DNA of 64,000 nucleotides from positions 2,564,485 to 2,628,484 of the forward strand of contig NW_015622542.1 of NCBI RefSeq assembly GCF_000835495.1. The letters are read 5' to 3'. Of this stretch, positions 26,879-37,904 are shown in pieces. A program made the position numbers and the translations under genes. How positions within the stretch are numbered: position 1 is the first letter of the stretch; the number at the start of each line of letters is the position of its first letter. The stretch is from Cladophialophora immunda. Its lineage: Eukaryota > Ascomycota > Eurotiomycetes > Chaetothyriales > Herpotrichiellaceae. The notes under the pieces are model-generated. The model worked only from the letters and a program-made list of their open reading frames with translations. It had not been told where the DNA came from and did no database searches.

Positions 26879-27759
26879 TGTTCCCCAACTGCGAGGTATC
26901 CAGGAGGAAAAAGCGATAAACGGCCCGCCAGTGACCGGCGGAATACGACGAAGCGAAGAGCGGACGCGGACGTAGCAGTGCGATGAGATAATGTCGAAGC
27001 GCATGTGGAGTGTGGAAGCGACAATGCCTGGCCTCGATTGGCAACGGCGATCTAACCGACTTAGAAATGCGCGTTGGAATTTTAATTGCCTCGGCTCACA
27101 GCCTCACGGCGCAGCCTCGGGGGCAACCCCCCTTTTGGTTTGTTGACTTTTCAACCAAACATACAAAGAATATTACTTGTGGTAGGACAATATACACCCT
27201 CTGCTGTGCTCAGGACTGCGCTGTTGATTCTCATCATATCCTATTATTGATAGAGCGACATGCGGTGAGAAGTGCTATGTCCTATGTGTTGTACAGGAGC
27301 CGGATCAATCCTCCCTGTGCTCGACACCGTGTCCTTGATCTCAGCTAGCCTTTCCTTCCTCGAGGCTCTCGTATCCCGTATTTGCTTTTTCCCGCTAATC
27401 CAGTCCCTATCCATTCCCCAACCCATATTTACGACGGCCCGGTCAAATCCAGGCAAATCAGAGCGTAGAGATTTGTAGCCTCCTTGCACTCAGCCTTGTA
27501 ATCGCAGAACTCATCAGGCCCGCCGGGTTCGCTGCATTGCAAATCCGATATTCCCTTCATGCGATCAACGGTCTTGTTCACATTCGAGGTTTTTGACAAT
27601 ATTATGGACACCGTAGTGCTGTTTCCCTCAAACAGATAGATTGCTGTCGGGTTATGTCTTCCCCCTCGATTTGAAAGTGACTCTGTTCTCGATAGGCGGT
27701 ACCTCCAGTCGAAGCAGAAGCATTCCTAGGCATGCCAACAATAGACATTTTCTCGGCTT
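26879..27759. other. intergenic: thioesterase promoter, calcium pump 3' end
   Basis: An 881-base spacer between two minus-strand genes. Bases 26879-27004 could encode an N-terminal extension of the thioesterase. The remainder is AT-richer than its neighbours, with no gene recognised. Confidence 0.4.
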
Positions 27760-30700
27760 TCACACAGCCGACCCATGTCGCGAGTGTGAGGCTTTGGATC
27801 GCCCAGAAGGGCTGTGCGGCGGTGCATAGTCGAAATGTGGAGCCAACTGAGGATCTTGGCTGGGAGGAACGCCAGCCCGGGGGCCCGAGCGGGCAAAGAC
27901 AGGGTCGTCTGCTGGTGTTGCCGGATGGATTTCCATACCAGTTGTACCCTCAACACCCGAATGAGATCGAGCTCTTGTGAAGCGCACCGTCTCTAGTTCC
28001 TCAGGGCGCCTCTCGATCGGTGACCATCCTCCGGCGACGCTTCCTGCAATGATCCCAGCCATTGCTGTGGCAGGTCCGAAAACCGAGTTCGAGCTGGATC
28101 TTGCCCGTCGTTTTAGTTTTTCTGGGGTGACTGGGGACCCTGTCAATGTCTCTGGTACAACGTTTTCCGCATCTGGTGTTTGCGGTAATTCGCTGTTCGA
28201 TCGCGAACGAGAAGGACTTCGTGACCGTGGCAAAAACGTGTCTCGTGGGTGCTGCAGCTTGTAAGCTAGCTCCGATATACGACCGCCACGGATTCTCTTC
28301 AAGAATTGTAACTCTTCTCGAATCTCTTCCAATGCTGGGTTCCATTGCACCTTTTCGTCGTCTTCGAGCACAAAATCTGGACCACGCTTCTTCCTTCGTG
28401 GCAAACGGGGAATCAATCTCGCAAACAGTTCGTCGGGGATTAATCGTATGATCACCGCCACTGGTACGGAAAGGGCACCTAGCACAATGGAATAACCCCA
28501 TTGTGCCCCATTGATTCGATTGATCGAGAATGCCTGTCCTCCAACAAACATGATCAGGCACTGGCCTCCGATAATGATGAGTTGGATCCCAATGAACCAG
28601 TAATTGCGAAGCATTCCTTCGAAGATATTGAACTTGTTATCCAGGCGTCGCGAGCTGGACAGGGTCAGCGTCCGGTGTACATCAGATATGGCCAGAAATT
28701 CACTCACTTATATTGGTTGAAGATTTGCATCCATACAAACGTATTGAAGATTGTACTCTGAAGTCGGTCCTTCTCGTGTTGCGTTTGATAGGATAGGATA
28801 CTGTCTCCAGCGAAGTACAGGACCAATGTCACGACCAGCTGATAGATTGACTGCCCAATGATCATCTTCCACATTGTGACTGTGATCAATGGCGCAGATT
28901 TTGGCTCCGGTCGTCGTTTCAGTACCGACGGGGTAGGCGGATCCGTGGCAAGGGCAAGGGCGGCGAAAGTGTCCATGATCAAGTTAACCCACAGAAGTTG
29001 CACGGCGGTCAGGACAGAGCTCTCGTCATCATTAGCAACCGCTGAAATGAACGTTAGAAAGACCGCTGTAATGTTCACTGTGATTTGGAACTTTCCCATT
29101 GTCAGCATGTCGTTAGCACACAAGTGTGACACCAGGGGCTTACCTGAAGGAACTTCTTGACAGCGTCATTGACAGTTCTTCCCCAGGAAATGGCTTTGAC
29201 GATTGACGCAAAGTTATCGTCCATGAGGATGATAGCCGACGCTTCCTTCGCAACCTCCGTCCCAGCGATACCCATAGAGAAGCCAACATCCGCAGCTTTA
29301 AGCGCCGGTGCATCATTGGTACCATCGCCCGTGACGGCGACGGTCTCTCCGAGCTTCTTCAGATGGCTTACAAGCAGCTTTTTATCGTCGGGACTTGATC
29401 TGGCGAGCACTTGCAGGCGCGGGATCACCTGCGTCAGCTGCTTCGAGCTCAGTTTGCGAAACACAGGTCCTTCCATAGCAATTCCACCCGGTGTGAAGAT
29501 GCCACATTCAGTCGCGATCGCCTTGGCGGTCATAATGTTATCACCCGTCACCATGCGCACAAACACACCGGCAACCTGACAGTCGCGAACAGCCTTTTCA
29601 ACGCCCGGACGAAGGGGGTCCTGAATACCCACTACTCCAAGGAAAACCATATCCTTGAAGACTTTATCAAAGTCCGCCTGTTTCTTGTCGTCCACGGAAG
29701 CGGCACCTCGCGGCGGCCACTCATTGAAATCTCGGTAGAGCAGTGCAATGGTACGGAGAGATCGCGACGCGTAGTTGCTGACAATGCCGTTCAATGCCTC
29801 CATTTGATCTAGGGTCATTGGCGTGTCCACGAGTTCCTTTGTCGGATCGCTGACGATCCTAGTGCACTTAGAAATAAGGATCTCAGATGCCCCTTTCACC
29901 ATCATACGGTATTTGCCGTTCGGCAATTTGATGACAACAGCCATACACTTGCGACCGGAGTCGAACGGAACCATCTGGACAATCTCAGCATTTGCTCGTT
30001 CTTCACCAATTGATTGAATTGGGAGATGGTCGACGATGAATGTAAGCAGGGCTGTTTCAGTCTTGGATCCGATAAACACCTTCTTGCCTTCTTCTTCACC
30101 CTCAAACGCAGTGGTATTGAGGATAATCGAATCCTTGAGGAGTGCCTTTGTATCCTGAGAAAGTGTCGCAAAGAACTCGGCCGAAGAGACGTCGTTAGTA
30201 GCCACAGCAGGAGCTTGAGTCTTTGTACCACCAGCAGTCGTAGAGTCGATGGGCTGTTGTTTGTCGCCGAACCTAGAAGCAGTAGACAACGTACCCGCGA
30301 CGACCGTCATCTTATTTTGTGTCAATGTTCCAGTCTTGTCGGAGCATACAGTCGTGGCATTGCCCATGGTCTCACAAGCTCGCAGGAGTCGCACTAAGTT
30401 GTTGTCCTTCAACATCCTCGTCGTCGCAAAGGCGAGGGCGAGCGTGACAGCCAATGGCAAGCCTTCTGGCACCGCTACCACAATAATGGTGACTGCAACG
30501 ATGAAGATCTGAAGGAACCGTTGACCCTTGCTCTGAGCACCTCCATCGATATTCTTGAGTTCTGCCAGAAACTTGATGAAGAGCACCACAAAGAGCAATA
30601 GACCGGCAGCCAGACCGAGTTTCGCAATGTACTCGGCGAGAACATTCAATTTCACTTGTAGAGGGGTGGTCTGAGTCTCATCCTGTAACGACATCAAGGT

Positions 30701-32161
30701 CTTGCCATAGCTCGAATTGACACCAGTTGAAGTGACAAGGAATGTGCCGACGCCCTCGGAGACTTTCCCGCCAGACAGGATGAACGGGTCCATCTTCTTC
30801 AGGCTTTGATGCGTTTCAATTGCGTGAAAGACCTCGTCCGCCGGCGTTTTGCGAATAATGTCAGATTCGCCGGTCGCCGAGGATTCGTCGCATCGCACGT
30901 TATGACCCTCAATGAAGATGCCATCCACAGGTATCAGATCGCCCGGCTCCAGATGCATCACATCCCCGACCAACACATCATAGACTGAAATTTCCTGCGA
31001 CTTTCCGGATCGAACGACTTTCACAAAGCGTTCTTCCTTTTTGCGGTTCAATTTGATGAATTGACGCTCCTTCTGGTAGTCATTCAACGCGCCCACAAAA
31101 GTCACGACAAAAATCGCAACCATGATGGCCACGCCTTCGACCCATTCGACTCGGGCTTCATGCTCTTCGGATGGCGCAGGATTGACAGTCTGGTAAATAC
31201 CAAGTGCAAGCGAGATGACAGCAGCGACAGACAGTAAAATGAGCACCTTATCGTTGTAGGCAATCCACGCGAGCTGCCAGAAAGTTTTGGCCTTCTTTTC
31301 CGGGAGCCGATTGTCCTTGAAGATGCGTTTGCGGTCCGCAAACGAATTCTCGGAGATCTTCGCGGGTGCCGTTATCGAGTTGGAGGTGGTCGTCCTCTTC
31401 ACGGTGCCGTAGTGTTGTTCGGCCTCAGCGCCAGCCTGAACAGCCTCTTGAAAGTCGACAGTGCCACTCAAGCCAACTTCATCCACACTTAGCCCACTAT
31501 GGCGGTCAGTCCGCAAGCCCTTCTCCAGACCTCTTAAGCCACCGAGAGCGTGAAAGGCAGCCAAGTTCTTGGGGTTGATCATTTTGTTCAGCTGACCCGG
31601 GCTAAACGCAAACTTGTTGTCTTCAACCTCAAAGTCCGCCTCAGTCCCAGGATCTGGCCTCAACGCCTCTGCATCATTCATCACATCATCGTTATTAATC
31701 AACGAGTTCTTGCGTAAATCATCCGTTCCGGAAATCGTCGAAGCGATTTGTGTTTCTCCCCCGAACTCGGAAGTAGAGGCCGAATTTTGAGACTCCATCG
31801 ATGTCGCCCTTGCTCTCGAACCGGGGACAGCCAGGAAGTTGTGGGCAGCTCCGTCAAGGAACTGGGCCCTGGGAGAGGAAACATTATGAGGAGAGGTTGG
31901 ACGGGACTCGCGGCTGTCAGAGGGCGGCCGAACATCGGTTGGCGATACTGAAAGTGGAGAGGATAGGGTAGGTCCAGAATCGAGCCCGGATGTTTGTATT
32001 CGAGGTAGAGGACCAGGTTTATCGGACACTGCACTGGGAGGTTCTTCGGGGGAGGGAGGAGCGTTGACGGCGGAATCGTCTATACTAATTGTAGGAGCCC
32101 GCGGTCGTTGTTGTACTGCTTTTGGCGATTCTGGGTCTTGCCCATCGGAGGGTGAAGACAT
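27760..32161 (-). CDS. pmc1: P-type calcium ATPase, PMCA type (Pmc1-like)
   Basis: Calcium pump of the plasma-membrane type, which in fungi sits mainly on the vacuole and loads it with calcium. Exons are 32161-29144, 29090-28708 and 28654-27760, giving 1,431 residues. A Ser/Pro-rich N-tail of about 200 residues precedes the first transmembrane pair. The phosphorylated residue is Asp608 in CSDKTGTLTQNKM. The actuator motif is GESDI and the hinge is VTGDGTNDAPALK. The last helices include FLQFQITVNITAV across intron 1. A long basic, Ser-rich C-tail (LPRSRSPSRSRSNSE) may be regulatory, as in other PMCAs. Intron 1 ends with AAAG, a rare acceptor, yet the protein reads through correctly. Likely roles are calcium tolerance and calcineurin signalling. 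Confidence 0.96.
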
Positions 32162-33233
32162 GGTAGGATTTTTTGAGGTATAAGAGCCAGTCTGGAAGAG
32201 GGTGCATGCAATGTCCCCGGCTCCTCAGCGTCTTTGTAGGAGGCGCGAGTGTCCAAAGCCGGCCATTCAAGAAGTGCCACGAAGTTGAATTGGCGAAAGA
32301 GTCCGACCTGCAGAAGAAATAGATGACGATATTATGTGAATTGCTGGATTATCTGAAAGATGAACTGGCACAACAAAGCAGTCAGATTGGATTCACTGTG
32401 ATTGAGACAACCGTGAAGTGGCAGGACAGCGCACATACAGATGGGAGTGAATTAGCAAAAAGTCACGCCCACACCACAGACTTCCCAGTTCCAATGCCGA
32501 AAAACGATACTCCAATCCGACCCGTGTGTAGAGCGAGGTTCGTAGCTTCCGTGCTGGCTAGGGTATAGCGGTTACTATGGAAAGGCTGAATCGTATGCGG
32601 GATAATGTACAGTGTGACAGCGAAGGGATCAACAAGGAGAGGGTGGTGGATTCAGCCTCACGATCAAACAGGAAGGTCCATCGAAGGAAGGGGAAGCATA
32701 AAAGGGAAGAAAGCGGGTAACGTCAAGAAGAGGAGTATGTACAAAGGAAAGAAGGGAGCGAGGCAAACTGCAAGGCCATTTGCTCGTTGAAGGTGTGTCA
32801 AGACTATCCAACGAGTTGGGAAAATACGTGAAGTTGTGGACAACGGTCCGGGATCAACATGCATGGACGCAGTTTGTCTCATGGAATCTTGCAAGCAGCC
32901 CAGGCCCCAGGCTGGAGCTAGGCCACTTAAACCAGGCCCCTAAACACCACTAACCAAGCCTCTAAAATGCGGGCACCCTAACCTTCGGAGTCGCCCCTCT
33001 GCACTCTCTGGACATCACCGTGAGGCGCCAAGCTTCGCTCAGGCGAGAATGCTTGGGCTTCCAGTGGTCCAGAGGCCGTCCGCCGTTTTCCCGCATCGGA
33101 GATTCAGAGACCGATCAGGTACCTGATTACATATGGAGAACAACACAAACAAAGATCCGCAGTCTTCAAACATGGAAGAAATCCATCCCTCAACCTGTTG
33201 TCTCTGCGTGTGATATCACGCTTCTCGCCTTCC
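32162..33233. other. calcium pump promoter region
   Basis: About 1.07 kb upstream of the calcium ATPase start. No gene is supported. I looked for obvious calcineurin-response elements and could not point to a confident match. Confidence 0.35.
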
Positions 33234-33994
33234 TCAACAGTTTCCCGTCTTTTCCTCGGCGGCAAATGCATCTGACATGCTCCGGCCATGGAACGAAAAA
33301 CCCTCATCTCTGTCCCCGCTTCCGTCTCGCGCCCTCTGCTGCAGGTAGGAAGGATCTTCTCCAATCGCATCTGGGAATTGGTGGTCAGGGCTTTGCACTG
33401 CCACTGTGCTAAGACTTTCTCCATCAGGCGGCCCCCTTGTCACTCGCAGCTCGGCATGTTGCTCTCGGGGAACGAAGACCACAGGCCATGCCTGGCTGAC
33501 CATGGAAGCGCTCCTTATCTGATCTCTCCTATCACCTTCCTTCAAATTTGGTTCGCCTCCACTCCTCCACTTCTCACGCAACTCCGATATACCTGAAGCT
33601 TCCGGACAGAGACAGATCGAGCTGTTTGACCGCCGGATACGCATACAACGGAACGAGCAGGAGTGGCTGAGTTGAGGTGGCAAGTTTTCGACGTCTCTCT
33701 GCTGAAACAAGATCAAACGCGAGACGCATGCCAAATACCGTCAACTCGTTGAGAGCCCTCTGTTCTTTTCTTCTTCTCGGCGGTCCATTCTTTCTGCCAA
33801 TGCCTCACACGTGCCTGGCATTCAAGGAGCCACTCGCCGATCCCGAAATTTCTGAAGGTATTGGCATAATCATTGTTGATGAAACTACTAGGCTTGGCCT
33901 CCCAGATCCACGAAAGCGATGGCAGTCTGGGCAATGAAGGGGACTGGAAATGCCCAACATAGTTCTCACGCCTCAATCTGCGTTCTCTTTCCAT
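33234..33994 (-). CDS. possible small hypothetical gene or gene remnant
   Basis: Not recognised. The ATG at 33994 opens 93 codons ending at 33713 with a protein-like composition (LSWIWEAKP, FRNFGIGEWLLECQARVRHW). A second minus-strand frame (33734-33234) continues in another phase with a charged stretch (SQAWPVVFVPREQHAELRV). A small intron could join them, but the only donors and acceptors between them give introns of 37-44 bases, shorter than any other here. The alternatives are two unrelated chance ORFs or a decayed gene. Transcript data would decide. Confidence 0.25.
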
Positions 33995-34346
33995 TTGGGG
34001 AGACACCGTCCGAAGGCTGGAGCAGACAAACCCAAACCATCTGAGTGTTTGTTAAAGTGAGGCAACCATCAGGAAACGAGATGTTCTACTGGGGAAGGAG
34101 AGAACGCGATCATGTTGCCGCCCTGACGTCCCGACGCACTTGTATGATGATTGGCCAGGTGCCGTTGATGGGCCCTGTGGTCAGGCATCATTCTGTCCCC
34201 TTTTGCCCATCATGAGCTTCCACGTTTCGTCGAAGTTGGTTGACGGCTGGAAAAAGCACGAAGCAGTGAAGATATCGAGGACTGCCCATAATTTGAAATG
34301 GTCTCGTCAAAGCTAATTCGCGCAGTCATGGTTGCATCCCACTAAT
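33995..34346. other. short intergenic region
   Basis: 352 bases downstream of the HD-domain gene. Nothing recognisable. Confidence 0.35.
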
Positions 34347-35090
34347 TCAGTCATATTTGGCCATCAGTCCTCCAGCGGCTCCATTTCCGGCAATGAGCTC
34401 TTCAAATCCTTCAATCCGGCTAACCATAGCATACGGTTTATACTTCTTCTCCTTCTCAACCGTTCTCTTGAAGCAGCCACTCCATCCCGGGCGGGGGTGT
34501 GCTCTCACCACGTTCTCAATGGTGTCTGGGTGTACCAACTCTTTCCCGGCGCCAATGTTGTCCAACAGCGTTCCCCAATGGATCAGTCTGGTGACCAGAG
34601 TCACTTTCCCTTTGTCCTGAACATCCTGGTGTCTGATGATGGCTTCCACGACACTTTCGGCCTGTTCTCGAGGCGCTACGCCGTCTCCGCCCGAGACCTT
34701 GGGGTTCTGCAGGAGATCAAAGGCATGGACACCGGCAAAGAACTCATAGCTCAGACGAGTACTCGTCATAAACTCGTCGCAAGTGCCAATATCATGCAGC
34801 ATGGCGGTCAAGAACCAAGTTTCGTCCAGTTTGGAGCCTTGCGTGAGCTCAAACTCGGGAAAGCACTGCCTTGCTATGGCGCAGCCGTAGCAGTACACGC
34901 GCAGACTGTGGCGGTAAGTGTCAGCATCGAGCTTGGACTTAACATAGCCGTCGACGCGTGTCGCGAGCGGTGTGTTTGGAGGCTGGAGCGAAGAGACGGC
35001 CATGGGCTCGGGGCTAGTTGTTCTGGGCTTGTCTTGCGATTGATCGGCTGGAAGGGCCGTGAAGCCATAAGTCTTGTCACTGTCAGACAT
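34347..35090 (-). CDS. HD-domain cyanamide hydratase-like protein (Ddi2/Ddi3 type)
   Basis: Single-exon protein of 247 residues in the HD metal-phosphohydrolase fold, closest in pattern to fungal cyanamide hydratase (urea hydro-lyase) and yeast Ddi2/Ddi3, which turn cyanamide into urea. The metal ligands are visible: His61 (YRHSLRVY), His99-Asp100 (MLHDIGT), His154 (IIRHQD), and His171 and Asp177 (LIHWGTLLDNIGA). The N-terminal 40 residues are Ser/Pro-rich and likely disordered. Length and motif order match the family. Many fungal members are not proven to use cyanamide, so the real substrate is uncertain. A cytosolic location is expected. The gene is isolated by about 1.4 kb of promoter DNA. 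Confidence 0.9.
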   Translation of the reverse strand: MSDSDKTYGFTALPADQSQDKPRTTSPEPMAVSSLQPPNTPLATRVDGYVKSKLDADTYRHSLRVYCYGCAIARQCFPEFELTQGSKLDETWFLTAMLHDIGTCDEFMTSTRLSYEFFAGVHAFDLLQNPKVSGGDGVAPREQAESVVEAIIRHQDVQDKGKVTLVTRLIHWGTLLDNIGAGKELVHPDTIENVVRAHPRPGWSGCFKRTVEKEKKYKPYAMVSRIEGFEELIAGNGAAGGLMAKYD

Positions 35091-36448
35091 TGTGCCGGCA
35101 ACGGCTCTGGAGTTCAGGCGGGTCGGTGGTGATTATCGGGTAGATTGCGCAGATGACAAGGCTGTGCAGTATAGTTCCAGGGGTGGATATCAGGATGGAC
35201 AGGCTGAGGTGTCCGCGTGTAGTAAGACGGTCAGGAACCAAGTCGCACTGCCTCTGAAGAAGGGCCACACTTGGAGGATCCTGTGAATGAATGCCCTCGC
35301 GTAACTTTTATACTCGATTCCCAGCATGCTGTCCCGTCTCCCAACGCCTTGTGGATGATTACATCACATCCGATCGGGATGCTATAGGATGCCATAGGAT
35401 GCCACTACTGACGACGGCGGTGATGGAAAATCTTAGTCACAAACTCTCCTTGTTCCTCCGCAATATCCGCCTCCCGCCCTGTGCTTGACTCTCTGCCAAA
35501 CTCGGTCCACGCAAGGGCATCAGGGCATGGGGATCCGCTGCATTGGGTCATGGACAACTCCCCATTTCAGACGCGAGACGCCAGGGCCCAGCCTTTGGCG
35601 AGAAAACGGCAGTACTCCCCGCGAAGCTACGCCCTGCTGTCGACAAGTCCCGGTCTGCACGAGGCCGCAATTGTTATGTTCCCTTTTTCGAGCTCCGCGG
35701 AGACAAAGTAGTTTCTCTCATGCTTAAAGAGAGCACCAAACCGCTCGCCGGGTCTGGATCCCGATTGTCGACTCGTACGTAGCAATGGATTTTTCTGGTC
35801 TGAAGATACGACGCTCGACGCCGAAAATAGTAGTAGTAGTATGGGGAACGCAAGCCAAAGGGGCTACCGAGCGAGCGAGTGCCATACATACATATGTAAT
35901 CAAGTGGCATAGTCTGACTGGGAACGAGTTTCTCAAGCATCCACTCCAATTCATTCCCGGGGAGGTAAGTCGTCATTTGTAAGGGTATGTTCTACTAACC
36001 CTTGAGCGCAGTGGTATACCTTGCCCCGATCAGCATTATCTGCTGTACCAGATCAGACGAACACCTCGTCGCTATCAAGTGACTATGGCTACATTCGAAG
36101 ACGACATACATTCTGTGTCAGACTGTGCCATCTGGTTCCGAAGCCGGCTGGCGAAGTGCTCAAGATATGAGGGCGAAGCCATGGTCCAAGACAAGGCGTT
36201 ACGCTTTGGGCCAGACGATAGGGTGAGGGACGGATCCTCCACAACCACAACAACAACAACCTCATCCCAATCGAGGCATTGTTTTTCCCCGGCGCCAGCA
36301 AAGCCATTTACGTTCAAGAAATGCCACCGCAGAATGAAATTGCCCGTCAAGCCTCAAGGGAAGTTAAAATCGCCATCCCCACAACCTTCTCTCCCCGTGA
36401 GACATGGGCAGCCTTGCAAACACTCGCACAAAACGAGATCATCATCGC
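35091..36448. other. intergenic region with microsatellites
   Basis: About 1.36 kb holding the promoter of the HD-domain gene and the 3' end of the next minus-strand gene. It has (TAG)4 at 35828-35839 and (CAA)4 at 36248-36259. Plus-strand ORFs here are low-complexity reading of these tracts, not genes. Confidence 0.45.
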
Positions 36449-37238
36449 TCAAACATGTCTCGCTCGGTTGCTCCTCTCTGGGCGGTGCCGCGTCCTCTCA
36501 CACCCTTCAGCACCGCCCTCTTCGTCGCAACAACTCCAAAGGAACCCCTCTGCGTAGTCGGGGTCGTCAATGAACGAGTCCGGATCGCCATGGCAGTTAG
36601 GGTCATGGTCGGCCCAGAAGTCTGATTCGAAGTCGAGCTCTTTCTCGCCTTTTCTTCCTGGTCAGTAATATGGCCATGATACTAATATGGAGCATTTTGT
36701 GACGGACAGACTCCTTACCCCCTCTCCCCGCCAGGTGGGTTTCCTCTCGATCTAATCAAGGACACCCCAGAAAGGCAAAAGAGAGGGCCAAAAGTAGGTA
36801 GTGACTGCACTCACCGGGATGATACACGCAGAGGCCCTTGACCCTCTCGTTCTCCTCCACCTCATACTCCGTGCCGCACTGGGAGCACATCTCATACGCC
36901 TTGCGCAGCCGCTTCATGCCCGTCTTCGGCTCCGGCGCGAGGGCAGGCGCGGCGACCAGGAGTGCTTTACTGGCCAGATGGCGGCACACGGCGTTGTCGC
37001 TGCACATCTGGAGCAGGACGGTCCTGAGACGCGCCAGGCTCGCGGACCGGATCGCGTCTTCGAGCGTGTGCTCTACACCCCGTGCGGCGCTGCCTATGGA
37101 AGCCGAGTCGTCGTCGACTTCGTCATCGTCGTCTGGGCCTTCGTAGCTGGATTCCGAGTCGGAGTCGGAGTTGGAGTCGGATAAGACGACCTCCTCGATC
37201 TCCCTGCGAGGGCCAGGTCCTTGGGCCTGGACGGACAT
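36449..37238 (-). CDS. small Cys/His-rich putative zinc-binding protein
   Basis: Uncharacterised protein of 210 residues from exons 37238-36815 and 36657-36449; the 157-base intron ends TACTGACCAG. The N-terminus is basic, then a Ser/Asp/Glu-rich block (SDSNSDSDSESS). A helical middle precedes the conserved C-terminal part: MCSQCGTEYE, CVYHPG across the intron, DFESDFWADHDPNCHGDPD, and FLWSCCDEEG with a later Cys and His. The spacing of Cys-x2-Cys, Cys-x2-His and the later CHG and CC pairs suggests one or two zinc sites. I recall similar C-terminal domains in many filamentous fungi, without a known function. The start is the first ATG in frame (the ORF opens earlier only through a TTG). Confidence 0.85.
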
Positions 37239-37904
37239 GGCTGGCAAACGGGTTTTGGGGCTCGCTTTCCACTCCTCCGCCAAATGCCCCAGCGCGTGAT
37301 TTTTAGAGCGCTCAGAGACGTCCCATGAGCAGGCACGACGTTGCACGGGAGTCGTAGACCCAAGCCGATGAAACGTGAGGCGGAATGTGTTATGGTGGTT
37401 TCGTATCTCGGCGTCTGGTGCGCAGTCAACGTCGGCGTAAAACAAGGGAAGGCTCGACAGGGGTCGAAGGAAGCGCTAATCTCGCTTCAGCCTCGTCTAA
37501 CTGCTACCTCGTCAAGTCGTGAATGATACACTCCGTACGGTCTACGGGGTACGAGTGTCTCGCTGCTGGTACCGATTCTACTACTAAACCGGTGGAATAC
37601 GAAAGTGGGGAAATTTCGACTCCTGTCAATAACAACTTGAGCGCTTGATCCATCAGCCTCAGACAATCAGCCATACTAGAGGATAGGGGGTTTTAAATTT
37701 CAGCGAGAGCTGTTGACAATGAACAAGACAGTTCCCAGGTGACAGTCATACAAACAGATGCTCCCATGAGAGACATCCCGCTGTGCTTCGTAACCAAGCC
37801 TTTGTTCCCTCGATCCAAGACGATATTCTCCATCGCCCATCATCCTAAGGTTTTTATGGTAAACGCCGCGTACTCGTACATAGGGCGCTCATCTCGCACT
37901 GTGC
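37239..37904. other. intergenic region
   Basis: A 666-base spacer between two minus-strand genes. No further feature recognised. Confidence 0.4.

Noticed and set aside
36079..36573. 164-residue plus-strand ORF with a Thr run
   Set aside because: It overlaps the exon of the Cys/His-rich gene on the other strand and its Thr tract only reads the CAA/ACA microsatellite.
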